Positions 17,081 to 30,555 are shown, counted from the stretch's first letter. The stretch: DNA of 42,952 nucleotides from an uncultured Acidimicrobiales bacterium (GCA_902805655.1 CADCTF010000001.1:1-42952); one strand, 5' to 3'. Translations and numbers: made by a program. Notes: generated by a model from the sequence alone, not told the origin.

Positions 17081-18133
17081 TCAGCCGGCTGCCTCCCGCT
17101 CCAACAGCGTGCGCTTCCGCTCGATGCCCCACCGGTAGCCGGAGAGCCCGCCGTCGCTGCGCACCACCCGGTGGCACGGGATGGCCACAGCGATGGCGTT
17201 CGAGGCGCAGGCACGAGCGACAGCCCGCACGGCGGTGGGCGAGCCGATGCGGTTGGCGATGTCGGCATAGCTCGCAGTGGCGCCCGGAGGGATCTCTCGC
17301 AGGGCCTGCCACACCCGTTGCTGGAAGGCGGTGCCCCGGACGTCCAGCGGTAGGTCGAGCCCGATGCCAGGCGCCTCGACTGCGCCGATCACCCGGGCCA
17401 CGGTGGCCTCGAACTCGGCGTCACCTCCCACCAGCTCGGCGTTGGGGAAGCGATCCTGCAGGTCCTGCACCAGGGCCTCCGCGTCGTCTCCGAGCAGGAT
17501 GGCGCAGATCCCCTTGTCGGTCGCGGCCACCACGACCGCCCCCATCGAGCACTCCCCCGCGGCGAAGCGGATGACCGCGTCCCTGCCGCCGGCACGGAAG
17601 CTGGTGGGCGTCATGCCGAGCACGTCGGTCGACGTGGCGTAGAAGCGCCCGTTCGACCCGAAGCCGGCGTCGTAGATCACGTCCGTCACCGTCCCGGTGC
17701 CCGCCTCCAGCCCCTCCCGCACCCGTGCGGCGCGATGACCCTGCGCGTACGACTTCGGGGTGATGCCGGTGACCGCACGGAACACCCGATGGAAGTGGGA
17801 CGGACTCAGGCCGGCCGCCGCCGCGAGCTGGGCGAGGGTGGGAGGCACTGGGGCCGACTCGAGCAGCCGGCAGGCCGAGGCCACCAGCGCCGCCCGCTGT
17901 TCGGCGATGGACGGCTCACCCGGCCGGCAGCGCTTGCATGGCCGAAAGCCTGCGGCCCGAGCCTCGGCACAGGTTGCGTAGAAGGCGACGTTCTCCCGGC
18001 GCGGAGCCCGGGCCCCACATGAAGGCCGGCAGAACACACCGGTCGTGCGCACCGCGTAGAAGAACTCCCCGTCGCACTCGGCGGCCCGGCGCTGCACGGC
18101 CGTCCATCGCTCGTCGTCGTCTCGTTGTGCCAT
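17081..18133 (-). CDS. ada: Ada: bifunctional methylphosphotriester/O6-methylguanine methyltransferase and regulator
   Basis: Ada removes methyl groups from DNA phosphotriesters and O6-methylguanine onto its own cysteines and, once methylated, activates adaptive-response genes. The 350-residue protein has the N-terminal zinc domain with C35, C39, C66 and C69 (C35 in GVFCRPSC is the acceptor, matching E. coli spacing), an AraC-type helix-turn-helix domain (GLSPSHFHRVFRAVTGITPK), and the C-terminal methyltransferase with AIPCHRVV, C320 as acceptor. All three parts are complete. ATG 18133 is used; a GTG at 18136 is equally possible. TACGGT (18142-18147) is eight bases from the ATG and five from the GTG. 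It is divergent from the CxxC protein and leads the 2H-GNAT gene. Confidence 0.95.
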   Translation of the reverse strand: MAQRDDDERWTAVQRRAAECDGEFFYAVRTTGVFCRPSCGARAPRRENVAFYATCAEARAAGFRPCKRCRPGEPSIAEQRAALVASACRLLESAPVPPTLAQLAAAAGLSPSHFHRVFRAVTGITPKSYAQGHRAARVREGLEAGTGTVTDVIYDAGFGSNGRFYATSTDVLGMTPTSFRAGGRDAVIRFAAGECSMGAVVVAATDKGICAILLGDDAEALVQDLQDRFPNAELVGGDAEFEATVARVIGAVEAPGIGLDLPLDVRGTAFQQRVWQALREIPPGATASYADIANRIGSPTAVRAVARACASNAIAVAIPCHRVVRSDGGLSGYRWGIERKRTLLEREAAG

Positions 18134-18216
18134 CACCGACGACCGTACCGACCTCCCCGATCACCGGCACTCCGGTCCTTGCCCTCGAATTCCTTCCATA
18201 CGTGGGGCGATGGCGG

Positions 18217-18222
18217 TAGACC
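18217..18222 (+). promoter_or_regulatory. Possible leaderless -10 of the CxxC protein gene
   Basis: TAGACC followed by six bases and GTG 18229. The last base departs from TAnnnT, but spacing is identical to other starts here. Confidence 0.35.
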
Positions 18223-18228
18223 GGTGGG

Positions 18229-18822
18229 GTGTCGCTCACCGATGTGATCGCCAGGGTGTTCGTGCGTCCCCTCTGGATGGCTGGGCCGCCGAAGGTGGAG
18301 CAGTGGACGTGTCCGACCTGCGGGCGGACCGTCTCCCGAACGTCACCGGCGGTGAAGACCCTCTGGGTGACGGCCGACGCGGCGGAGCGGACCGCCCTGT
18401 GTGCCCGCCAGCACGGGTTCCACCATCGCGACGGCAGCGCCCTCCCGCCGGAGGAGCGACAGGCTCGCGTGCGACTGGCCGACCTGGTGGTGGCCGACGA
18501 GGCGGAGCGATGGGTGCCCGTGGCTCGGTACGGCGATCATCCGGTGTCCGAAGGGTTCGTGGCACTGTTGGCGCCGGCCGGGCTCGCCTTCGTCGCCGTC
18601 GCCGGCGGGCCGCAGGAGATCGGGTTCGAGGTGCACGAGCTCACTCGTCTCGCCGCCTCGGACCTGGTCGGCGCGCCGCCTGCCGCGCCGTCAGGCCGGC
18701 TCCTCGGACGGCTGGCTGCCGCCGATCTTCGTTTCGACGACCCCACTCGGCCGGCTGCGCTCGACGTCGCCTGCCTGGCGCCGTTCGCCGCACCGGTGGG
18801 CACCACCGGCTCGGTGCGTTAG
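18229..18822 (+). CDS. Hypothetical protein with CxxC zinc-ribbon-like N-terminus
   Basis: A 197-residue soluble protein that I do not recognise. Near the N-terminus, QWTCPTCGRT gives a C28/C31 pair, with C58 and H62 or H65 (CARQHGFHH) as possible partners for a zinc site. The rest is hydrophobic-polar mixed sequence (VHELTRLAASDLV, FDDPTRPAALDVACLAPF) without a known motif. Codon third positions are GC-rich like neighbouring genes, and the frame fills the space exactly between ada and the helicase. The start GTG 18229 is supported by TAGACC six bases upstream. The stop overlaps the stop of the convergent helicase gene by four bases. Confidence 0.65.
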   Translation: MSLTDVIARVFVRPLWMAGPPKVEQWTCPTCGRTVSRTSPAVKTLWVTADAAERTALCARQHGFHHRDGSALPPEERQARVRLADLVVADEAERWVPVARYGDHPVSEGFVALLAPAGLAFVAVAGGPQEIGFEVHELTRLAASDLVGAPPAAPSGRLLGRLAAADLRFDDPTRPAALDVACLAPFAAPVGTTGSVR

Positions 18823-20570
18823 CCCCGGTCGCGCCGAACGGAGAACTTCCGTCCCTTGATGGTCGTGCCCTTCAGGGCCCGGATGACCTCGTCGACGGAC
18901 GCCTCGGGCACCTCCACCAAGGCGAAGCGCTCGGCGATCTGGATGGCGCCGATCTCGCGCCCGCCGAGGCTGGACTCACCGGCGATGGCGCCGACGAGGT
19001 CCTGGGGACGGATGCCGGCGCTGCTGCCGCTGCCGATGAAGATGCGGGCCATGCCGGGCCCCTGCGGCCGAGGGGGTCGCTTCCCACCGCTGTCCTGCCG
19101 GCCCGGCGGGCCGCCGTCGCGACGGGATGACGGGCCACTCTCGTACCGGGACGCGGAGCCTCCCGTGGGCCGCGCCGGGCGGGGCGAGTCGGCCCGAGGG
19201 GTCACCTCGGGGATCTCCACCTCGTCGGCCGCTGCCCCCGTCGCCTCGTAGGCGAGCTTGACCGCCGCGAGGGCCACCTCCATGAGGTCGAACTGCTCGG
19301 TGAGCGTCTCGACGACGGTTCGGAACCCGTCGAGGTCGCCCTCCATGAGGGTCTCCTCCAGGGAAGCGCGCGTCATTCCCAGTCGCCGAGCCCGCAGGTC
19401 GGCGACGGTCGGCACCTTCTGGATGTCGATGCGCTGCTTCGTCACCCGCTCGATGGTCTTGAGCATCCGCTGCTCGCGCGGCTCGGCGAGGGTGATGGCG
19501 ACGCCCTCACGGCCGGCTCGTCCGACCCGGCCGATGCGGTGCACGTAGGCCTCGGGCGCCGAAGGCACGTCGTAGTTGACGACATGGGTGAGCGAGTCGA
19601 TGTCGAGGCCCCGAGCGGCGACGTCCGTAGCCACCAACAGCTCCGCCGTGCCGGCCCGCACGCGGCGCATCACGCGGTCGCGTTGCTCCTGACCCATGCC
19701 GCCGTGCAGCGCCTCGGCCCGGTAGCCACGTCCGTTCAGCGTCTGGGTGAGCTGGTCCACCTCTTCCCGGGTGCGGCAGAAGACGATGGCCGCGGTCGGC
19801 ATCTCCACGTCGAGCACCCGGCCGAGCGCAGCCGCCTTGTGGGCGCGGGTGACGAGGTAGGCGCTCTGGCGGACGAGGGGCGCCTCGCCCGGAGCCATCG
19901 CCTCGCGACCCATGAGGACCCGTGCCGGATCGCGGAGGTGCCGGCGGGCCATCTTGTCGATGCGTGCCGGCATGGTGGCCGAGAACAGCACCGTCTGCCG
20001 TTCGGCCGGCGTCTCCTCCAGGATCGCCTCGATGTCCTCGGCGAAGCCCATGTCGAGCATCTCGTCGGCCTCGTCGAGCACCACCACCTCGAGGGCATGG
20101 AGCTGCAGCGTCTTGCGGGCGATGTGGTCGAGAGCGCGACCCGGGGTGGCGACCACCACGTCGATCCCCCGGCGAAGGCCGTGCAGCTGGCGCTCGATGG
20201 GCTGACCGCCGTAGATGGGAAGCACCCGGGCCCCGAGGTCGCGGCCGTACCGGTGGATCGCCTCGGAGACCTGCACGGCCAGCTCGCGCGTCGGCACCAG
20301 CACGAGGGCCATGGGGTCGGCTCGCTCCGGCATGGACGCCAGACGCTCGAGGATCGGAAGGGCGAAGGCGGCGGTCTTGCCGGTGCCCGTGGCGGCCTGC
20401 CCGAGCAGGTCCCGGCCGGCGAGCAGCATCGGGATCGCCTCGCGCTGGATCGGCGTCGGCTCCTCGTAGCCCAGGCTGGTCAGCGCCTTGAGCAGCTCGG
20501 GCCGCAGCGCAAGGTCGGCGAAGGCGAGGGGCGCAGTCGGTTCGTCCGGAGCCGTCGGTTCATCCGGCAC
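18819..20570 (-). CDS. deaD: DEAD-box ATP-dependent RNA helicase with DbpA-type RNA-binding domain
   Basis: RNA helicase of 583 residues, likely acting in ribosome assembly or mRNA decay at low temperature. Motifs in order: Q motif GYEEPTPIQREAIP, Walker A ATGTGKT, PTRELAVQ, VATPGRALD, DEAD in VVLDEADEMLDMGF, SAT, ATDVAARGLDID and HRIGRVGRAGREG. A charged, Arg/Gly/Pro-rich linker (about 460-510) joins a C-terminal DbpA-like RNA-binding domain (RIFIGSGSSAGIRPQDLVGA ... TIKGRKFSVRR). The symbol rests on architecture, not on proof of orthology. The GTG at 20570 is 14 bases after the atpC stop on the same strand, so it may be transcribed at the tail of the ATP synthase operon. Confidence 0.92.
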   Translation of the reverse strand: MPDEPTAPDEPTAPLAFADLALRPELLKALTSLGYEEPTPIQREAIPMLLAGRDLLGQAATGTGKTAAFALPILERLASMPERADPMALVLVPTRELAVQVSEAIHRYGRDLGARVLPIYGGQPIERQLHGLRRGIDVVVATPGRALDHIARKTLQLHALEVVVLDEADEMLDMGFAEDIEAILEETPAERQTVLFSATMPARIDKMARRHLRDPARVLMGREAMAPGEAPLVRQSAYLVTRAHKAAALGRVLDVEMPTAAIVFCRTREEVDQLTQTLNGRGYRAEALHGGMGQEQRDRVMRRVRAGTAELLVATDVAARGLDIDSLTHVVNYDVPSAPEAYVHRIGRVGRAGREGVAITLAEPREQRMLKTIERVTKQRIDIQKVPTVADLRARRLGMTRASLEETLMEGDLDGFRTVVETLTEQFDLMEVALAAVKLAYEATGAAADEVEIPEVTPRADSPRPARPTGGSASRYESGPSSRRDGGPPGRQDSGGKRPPRPQGPGMARIFIGSGSSAGIRPQDLVGAIAGESSLGGREIGAIQIAERFALVEVPEASVDEVIRALKGTTIKGRKFSVRRDRG

Positions 20571-20584
20571 GGGCGGGATGCTGG

Positions 20585-20995
20585 TCAGTGGGTGCCGGCG
20601 CCGGTGGTGACGCCAGCCGCCTCGAGCCGGACCTGGGCTCGTCGCACCGCGGCATCCGAGTCCACGTCGCCGCTCGCCCGCCGAGCCTCTTCGGCCCGGC
20701 GCTGCGCGGCCCGCGCCCGCTCCACGTCGATCTGGCTCGCCAGCTCGGCTACGTCGGAGAGAACCGTGACGCGGTTGTCCTTGACCTCGATGAAGCCGCC
20801 GTGCACCGCCGCCACCTCCTCGGTCGAGCTACCGGTGGGCTTGATGCGCACGAGGCCAACGCCGAGGATGCCGACGAAGGGGGCATGGCCGGTCATGAAG
20901 GCGATGTCACCGCCGGCGGTGCGGGCGATGACGATCTCGGCCTCACCGGACCACAGGATGCGCTCCGGTGAGACGAGCTCGACTTGCAGCGACAC
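20585..20995 (-). CDS. atpC: F1Fo ATP synthase subunit epsilon
   Basis: Epsilon couples the gamma shaft to the c-ring and can inhibit ATP hydrolysis. The 136-residue protein has the beta-sandwich domain (LQVELVSPERILWSGEAEIV, DIAFMTGHAPFVGILGVG, HGGFIEVKDNRVTVLSD) and a C-terminal helical region (ERARAAQRRAEEARRA). A GTG start at 20995 is used because the family begins there; the frame is open further upstream inside atpD. It starts two bases after the atpD stop codon. Confidence 0.95.
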   Translation of the reverse strand: MSLQVELVSPERILWSGEAEIVIARTAGGDIAFMTGHAPFVGILGVGLVRIKPTGSSTEEVAAVHGGFIEVKDNRVTVLSDVAELASQIDVERARAAQRRAEEARRASGDVDSDAAVRRAQVRLEAAGVTTGAGTH

Positions 20996-20997
20996 GC

Positions 20998-23455
<2,458 letters not shown>

Positions 23456-23504
23456 TAGGCCACCTCCCCCGACCGGTCGATGCGCGTCGTCGACATGAGG
23501 CCTG

Positions 23505-25031
<1,527 letters not shown>

Positions 25032-25046
25032 GTTGGAGCGTGTCCT

Positions 25047-25571
25047 TTAGAGGGTCTCTCGGAGCTGTTCGAGGCGGCGCCGGATCGAGCCGTCGATGAC
25101 GGTGTCGCCTACCTGGGCGATGATCCCGCCGAGGATGGAGGGGTCGACGTTCACCTTGACCGATACCACTTTGCCCGTTGCCACGCCCAATGCGGAGGCG
25201 AGCCGTTGGCGCTGGTCGTCGTCGAGGGGCACGGCGGAGGTGACCTCGGCCACGGCCTCGGCCCGCTCCTCGGTGGAACGACGGACCATGCGGTCGATGA
25301 TGTCGGGGAGGCTGCGGGCGCGACCGGCGCCGACCACGAAGGACACGAGGGCCCTGGTGACCGGCTGCACCGAGCCGCCGAGCAGATCTTCGACGATGCC
25401 CTGCCGAAGCTCGACCGGCAGCGTCTCGTCGGTCAGGCGGGCCCGCAGCTCGTCGGAACGGTCGATGGCCCGGGCGACCTCGTACAGCTCGGCCTCCACG
25501 CGCTCGACGTTGCCCTCTGCTCGTGCTACCTCGAAGAGGGCCGTGGCGTAGGCGTCGTTCCGGTCGGCCAT
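25047..25571 (-). CDS. atpH: F1Fo ATP synthase subunit delta
   Basis: Peripheral-stalk delta subunit linking F1 to subunit b, 174 residues: N-terminal helical domain (DAYATALFEVARAEGNVERVE) and the C-terminal signature VSVKVNVDPSILGGIIAQVG ending in DGSIRRRLEQLRETL. It is a separate gene, unlike the mycobacterial b-delta fusion. The ATG shares one base with the atpF stop (TGATG). Confidence 0.95.
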   Translation of the reverse strand: MADRNDAYATALFEVARAEGNVERVEAELYEVARAIDRSDELRARLTDETLPVELRQGIVEDLLGGSVQPVTRALVSFVVGAGRARSLPDIIDRMVRRSTEERAEAVAEVTSAVPLDDDQRQRLASALGVATGKVVSVKVNVDPSILGGIIAQVGDTVIDGSIRRRLEQLRETL

Positions 25572-26158
25572 CAGCGAGTCGCCCCGACCTGGTTGATGAA
25601 GTTGTCGACCAGGGTGCGGTTGGTGTCACGGTCGAGGTTCTTCTGCACGACGAGCTCAGCGGCCTGGATGGCCAGCTCGGAGACCTGACCCCGCAGATCG
25701 GCGAGTGCCCGCGTCTTGGCCGCATCGATGTCGGCCACGCTGCGCTGGCGCAGCTCGGCCACGTCGGCCTCGGCACGGGCGATCAGCTCGTGACGCATCT
25801 GCTCGGCGGTCTGGCGGGCCTCTTCGATGATGCGGCCCGACTCACTGCGAGCGTCGGCCAGCTGGCGCTGGTAGTCGTCGAGGATGCGGGACGCCTCAGC
25901 CTTGGTCTGCTCGGCCTCGTCGAGGTCGTTGCGGATCCGCTGGGTGCGGGCGTCCATGCCCTTCTTCACTGCTGGGAAGGCGAACTTCCACATCAGGATG
26001 AAGAGGATCGCGAACGCCAGCGTGGCGTAGAAGACCTCGCTCATCTCGGCGAGGATCGGGTTGTGGGCCTCGTCGGCTTGCGCCTCGGTGCCCTGGCTCT
26101 CCGTCTCTGCGGCTGCGGGGAAGATCACCTCGCCCGCGGGGGTGATGCGTGCGATCAC
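25571..26158 (-). CDS. atpF: F1Fo ATP synthase subunit b
   Basis: Peripheral-stalk b subunit, 195 residues. A polar, acidic N-terminal stretch of about 40 residues precedes one membrane helix (FYATLAFAILFILMWKFAFP), then a long amphipathic, highly charged coiled coil (KKGMDARTQRIRNDLDEAEQ and on). The N-terminal leader is longer than in E. coli AtpF. The start is GTG 26158 with AAAGGAG six bases upstream, one of the best ribosome binding sites of the operon. Confidence 0.95.
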   Translation of the reverse strand: MIARITPAGEVIFPAAAETESQGTEAQADEAHNPILAEMSEVFYATLAFAILFILMWKFAFPAVKKGMDARTQRIRNDLDEAEQTKAEASRILDDYQRQLADARSESGRIIEEARQTAEQMRHELIARAEADVAELRQRSVADIDAAKTRALADLRGQVSELAIQAAELVVQKNLDRDTNRTLVDNFINQVGATR

Positions 26159-26169
26159 GGTGATCTCCT

Positions 26170-27258
<1,089 letters not shown>

Positions 27259-27262
<4 letters not shown>

Positions 27263-27711
27263 CGGTCGATCCTCCCTTTCGGCTTGAGGCCCGGGAAGGC
27301 CAACGACGCGGATACGTAGCGGGTCTCCCAGAACAGGAGGCCGAGGTGGGTCACGATCAACGTGAGCCCGAAGGGCAGCATCTCGATCCACGGCTGGTTG
27401 CGGACCGCGAAGATGGTTGCGGTGATGAGCGCCAGGCGCACGACGTAGCCGCCGAGCGCGGCGCCCATCATGAGGGCGAGAGAGATGCGAGCCGACCAGG
27501 CGAGCAGGGCGGCGGCGAAGGCGAAGTTCACCAGCACGATGCCGATGGCGAGCGCCGAGGACACGGCGCCGTCGACACCCCACACCACAGCTGACAGACC
27601 GATGAGCACCGGTGCGACCGGGATGGCCCGGCGGATCATGTCGGAGGCCACCTGCTGCTCCACGGCGGGACCGTCGAGGCGGGTGACGAAGGCGGGTGCC
27701 GGGCTCGTCAC
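27259..27711 (-). CDS. AtpI-like membrane protein of the ATP synthase operon
   Basis: A 150-residue protein with four predicted membrane segments (AIPVAPVLIGLSAVVWGV, ALAIGIVLVNFAFAAALLAW, LALMMGAALGGYVVRLALI, MLPFGLTLIVTHLGLLFW) and a basic C-terminus. Topology, size and position just before atpB match the ATP synthase I / AtpI-like group, thought to help c-ring assembly or Mg uptake. Sequence likeness is low, as is usual for this family. GTG 27711 overlaps the upstream stop as GTGA, and its own stop overlaps the atpB TTG. Confidence 0.75.
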
Positions 27712-27947
27712 GGCTGGGCCTGACGCTTGGTGGCCCAGGGGCCGGCCGCCTCGAGCACTCGCATCTTGGCGTCGTAGTGGTACCAGGCCCGGAGGAACGC
27801 GCCCACGACGGAGAAGATGCCGAGGATCCACATGAGGAAAGGGCCGGTGCCGAGCAGCCGGTCGAGGCCGTAGCCGGCGGCACCGAAGATGGCGGGCGTG
27901 GCCGCCAGCTCGAACGCAGCCGACAGGCCGTTGCCGAAGCCGTTCAT
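27708..27947 (-). CDS. AtpZ/AtpI-type small membrane protein
   Basis: First gene of the ATP synthase operon: 79 residues, with two short hydrophobic segments (AFELAATPAIFGAAGYGLDRL and LMWILGIFSVVGAFLRAWYHY). The pattern GYGLDRLLGT followed by a second helix matches the AtpZ family (F0F1 subunit putative Ca/Mg transporter), as found upstream of atpB in many bacteria. ATG 27947 is chosen; an in-frame GTG nine codons earlier (VNQGEHREL) is also possible. Confidence 0.75.
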   Translation of the reverse strand: MNGFGNGLSAAFELAATPAIFGAAGYGLDRLLGTGPFLMWILGIFSVVGAFLRAWYHYDAKMRVLEAAGPWATKRQAQP

Positions 27948-28039
27948 CAGCTCCCGGTGCTCCCCTTGATTCACACTGCCCCTTTGCAGTCGATGCTCGC
28001 CTCGCCGTGGAGGCGGCGGCGCTTGTGAAATCTTTCGCA

Positions 28040-28068
28040 ATCTAAGCCGATGTTTGGGAGGCTCGCAA
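28040..28068 (-). promoter_or_regulatory. Putative promoter of the ATP synthase operon
   Basis: On the minus strand TTGCGA (28068-28063) is followed by 17 bases and TTAGAT (28045-28040); a one-base shift gives TAGATT. It is the most AT-rich spot between wecA and the operon and would start transcription about 85 bases before the first gene. The -35 lies inside one copy of an 11-bp direct repeat. Confidence 0.5.
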
Positions 28069-28089
28069 CTCGGACCGCGAGGCTCGCAA
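28058..28089. repeat. Two 11-bp direct repeats, 21 bp apart, at the atp promoter
   Basis: GAGGCTCGCAA occurs at 28058-28068 and again at 28079-28089. The 21-bp period is two helical turns, so both copies face the same side of the DNA. One copy contains the predicted -35 and the other lies just upstream, as expected for a tandem activator or repressor site. Confidence 0.55.
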
Positions 28090-28108
28090 ACCTGCCTGCA
28101 CGGCCGGT

Positions 28109-28148
28109 GCGGACCTTAGCCCGCGTGGTGACCGGCGCGGTGGTCCGC
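28109..28148 (-). terminator. Two-stage hairpin after the wecA-like gene
   Basis: GCGGACC (28109-28115) pairs with GGTCCGC (28142-28148), and inside it CCGCG pairs with CGCGG around a ten-base loop. It starts eleven bases after the wecA-like stop in the direction of transcription, separating it from the atp promoter. Confidence 0.5.
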
Positions 28149-28159
28149 CCAGCACCGAG

Positions 28160-29293
28160 TCAGCCACCGCGCTCCACGGCGAGGGGCGGCTCGGCGGCCA
28201 CGGCGGACGCCTTCCGGCGGACACCCGGGTGGAAGAAGGTGTACAGGAGGATGCACAGCCCCACCACGGCCAGGGGGATGATCGCGTTGCCCCGGCCGGT
28301 GTAGGTCGGCACGAGCACCAGGCCGGACAGCACGGCTGTCCACGCCCACAGGATGAGGACGGCGCGACGCTGCCCATGGCCCAGGGTGAGGAGCCGGTAG
28401 TGCAGGTGGCCGCGATCGCCGAGGGCGGCCGACATGCCTCGCCGCGACCGGCGGATGATGGCGAACGCGGTGTCGATGATCGGGACGCCCAGGATGAAGA
28501 AGGGGATGAAGATGGGGGCGAAGAAGAAGAACGTGTTGCCGCTGAACTGGTCGTCGGTGCGGCCCCCGACGAGCAGTGTGGAGGCCGCCATCAACAGGCC
28601 GAGGAACAGCGCGCCTGCGTCGCCCATCATGATCCTGCCGGGGAAGTTGTGGGGCAGGAAGCCGAGGCAGATGCCGACCGTGATGATCGCCACCAGCCGG
28701 GCCGCGTTGCTCGGCTCGAGCAGCGCTGCGTCGGACAGGCGGGTGGCGTAGAGGAAGAACGCCCCGGCGGCGATGGCGACGATGCCGGCCGCCAGCCCGT
28801 CGAGGCCGTCGATGAAGTTCACGGCGTTGGCCATGCCGATGACCCACAGCACGGTGAGCAGGGGCTGGAGGTCGGGGCCGATCGAGACGATCCCCGCAAA
28901 GGGGATCCGGAAGAAGTACATGACCACCGCCAGCAGGTACAGCGGCGTGGCGGCCAGCACCTGGCCGGCCATCTTGGCGGGGGGTGACCACTCCTGGAGG
29001 TCGTCGGCCATGCCGACGCCGAACATGATGGCGGCCGCGATCACGATGCCGAGGGGCTCCGATGAGCCTCGGAAGATGTCCTGGAACGGCTCGAGGCGGG
29101 CGGCCACGGCCATGGCCGCGAGGAAGCCGAGGAACATGGCGGCTCCGCCGATCGTCGGCATGGGCTTCGGGTGGACCCGGCGCTCGTCGGGCTTCACCAC
29201 CGCGCCGAAGCGGATGGCGAGGCGGCGCACGAAGAAGGTGAGGACGAAGGTGGTGGCACACGCAACCCCACCTACCAGCAGGTAGTCCCTCAA
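28160..29293 (-). CDS. wecA: WecA/TagO-type undecaprenyl-phosphate sugar-1-phosphate transferase
   Basis: MraY-family membrane enzyme, 377 residues and about ten or eleven membrane segments, that transfers a sugar 1-phosphate (probably GlcNAc-1-P) from UDP-sugar to undecaprenyl or decaprenyl phosphate, the first step of wall polymer linkage. Signature sites are GVGMADDLQE (metal-binding DD), NAVNFIDGLDGLAAG, IMMGDAGALFLG, and the cytoplasmic HLHYRL that corresponds to the HIHH-type motif of the WecA group, as opposed to MraY. The start is TTG 29293 with GGGGAG ten bases upstream; no ATG or GTG fits. Position just before atp matches rfe in mycobacteria. It follows glyA by 23 bases. Confidence 0.92.
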   Translation of the reverse strand: MRDYLLVGGVACATTFVLTFFVRRLAIRFGAVVKPDERRVHPKPMPTIGGAAMFLGFLAAMAVAARLEPFQDIFRGSSEPLGIVIAAAIMFGVGMADDLQEWSPPAKMAGQVLAATPLYLLAVVMYFFRIPFAGIVSIGPDLQPLLTVLWVIGMANAVNFIDGLDGLAAGIVAIAAGAFFLYATRLSDAALLEPSNAARLVAIITVGICLGFLPHNFPGRIMMGDAGALFLGLLMAASTLLVGGRTDDQFSGNTFFFFAPIFIPFFILGVPIIDTAFAIIRRSRRGMSAALGDRGHLHYRLLTLGHGQRRAVLILWAWTAVLSGLVLVPTYTGRGNAIIPLAVVGLCILLYTFFHPGVRRKASAVAAEPPLAVERGG

Positions 29294-29316
29294 CGTGCGC
29301 CGGCTCCCCGGGCCAT

Positions 29317-30555
29317 CTAGCCCACCGGGTACGGCGGGAACTTCGAGCAGAGCGTGGCCACGTCTTCGCGGACCGCTCGCTCCTCCGCCTTGTCACCGAT
29401 GGTGCGGAGCACCCGCCCGATCAAGGCCGCGATCTGCTCCATCTCGGCTTCCCCCATGCCGGCGGTCGTGACTGCGGCGGTGCCCAGGCGGAGGCCGCTG
29501 GTGGTGAAGGGAGGCCGTGGGTCGTTGGGCACGGTGTTCTCGTTGAGCGTGATGCCGGCCCGGTCGAGCGCCAGCCGCGCCTTCTTGCCACTGAGATCGG
29601 CGTCGAACGTGCGCAGGTCGGCCAGCATGAGGTGGTTGTCAGTGCCACCGGACACCAGTCGCACACCCTCCGCCGCCAAGGCCGCGGCCAGCGCCCGGGC
29701 GTTGGTGAGGATCTGCTCGGCGTACTGCCGGAACGACGGCTGCGCCGCCTCCCAGAACGCGACGGCCTTGGCCGCGATGACGTGCTCGAGCGGGCCGCCC
29801 TGCGTCCCCGGGAAGACCGCCCGGTCGATGGCGTCGGCGTGCTCCGCCTTCGAGAGGATGCAACCGCCACGGGGGCCGCGCAGCGTCTTGTGGGTGGTGA
29901 AGGTGACGACGTCGGCCAGCTCGACCGGCGACGGGTGCACCCCACCGGCGATGAGGCCGGCGATGTGGGCGGCGTCGAACATCAGCAGCGCCCCCACCTC
30001 GTCGGCGATCTCGCGGAACGGCTGCGGATCGATGATGCGCGGGTAGGCGGTGGCTCCGGCGACGATCAGCTTCGGTCGGTGCGCGAGCGCCTGCTCGCGC
30101 ACCTGGTCGAAGTCGATGCGTTCGTCGCTCTCGGTCAGGCCGTACGCGATCCAGTTGTAGAACTTGCCCGAGAGGCTCACCGGGAGGCCGTGGGTGATGT
30201 GGCCGCCCTGGTCGAGCCGCAGCCCCATCACGGTGTCGCCGGGCTCGAGGAGCGCCAGGTACACCGCAGTGTTGGCGTTCGCGCCGGAGTGCGGCTGCAC
30301 GTTGGCGTGCTCGGCACCGAACAGGGACTTCACCCGGTCACGGGCGAGCTCCTCGACCTCGTCGATCACGGCGTTGCCGCCGTAGTAGCGCTTGCCCGGA
30401 TACCCCTCGGAGTACTTGTTGGTGAGCACCGAACCGGTGGCCTCGATCACCTGGGGGGAGGCGAAGTTCTCCGAGGCGATGAGCTGAAGGGTGGTCATCT
30501 GGCGCTCGAGCTCGCGCTCGACGATGGCGAAGAGCTGCTCGTCACGATCGGTCAT
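29317..30555 (-). CDS. glyA: Serine hydroxymethyltransferase (internal start within a longer frame)
   Basis: GlyA converts serine and tetrahydrofolate to glycine and 5,10-methylene-tetrahydrofolate using pyridoxal phosphate. From ATG 30555 the product is 412 residues, the normal bacterial length: [12 protein letters not shown] near the start, [14 protein letters not shown] (47-60), [14 protein letters not shown] with the PLP-binding Asp and His, and [15 protein letters not shown] with K223 as Schiff-base Lys. GGAGGT stands seven bases before this ATG, so ribosomes very likely start here. The same frame is open upstream without a stop through an entire phosphatase domain (see the entry for the longer frame). 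Confidence 0.96.
   Translation of the reverse strand: MTDRDEQLFAIVERELERQMTTLQLIASENFASPQVIEATGSVLTNKYSEGYPGKRYYGGNAVIDEVEELARDRVKSLFGAEHANVQPHSGANANTAVYLALLEPGDTVMGLRLDQGGHITHGLPVSLSGKFYNWIAYGLTESDERIDFDQVREQALAHRPKLIVAGATAYPRIIDPQPFREIADEVGALLMFDAAHIAGLIAGGVHPSPVELADVVTFTTHKTLRGPRGGCILSKAEHADAIDRAVFPGTQGGPLEHVIAAKAVAFWEAAQPSFRQYAEQILTNARALAAALAAEGVRLVSGGTDNHLMLADLRTFDADLSGKKARLALDRAGITLNENTVPNDPRPPFTTSGLRLGTAAVTTAGMGEAEMEQIAALIGRVLRTIGDKAEERAVREDVATLCSKFPPYPVG

Noticed and set aside
17065-17268. N-terminal extension of the 2H-GNAT protein
   Set aside because: The added residues lie inside the ada coding sequence in another frame and are Ser/Pro/Arg-rich, unlike a folded domain.
27712-27831. 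N-terminal extension of the AtpI-like gene into the upstream gene
   Set aside because: The extra codons read as Arg/Pro/Gly-rich sequence, a shadow of the AtpZ-like frame; the GTGA overlap at 27711 gives the natural start.
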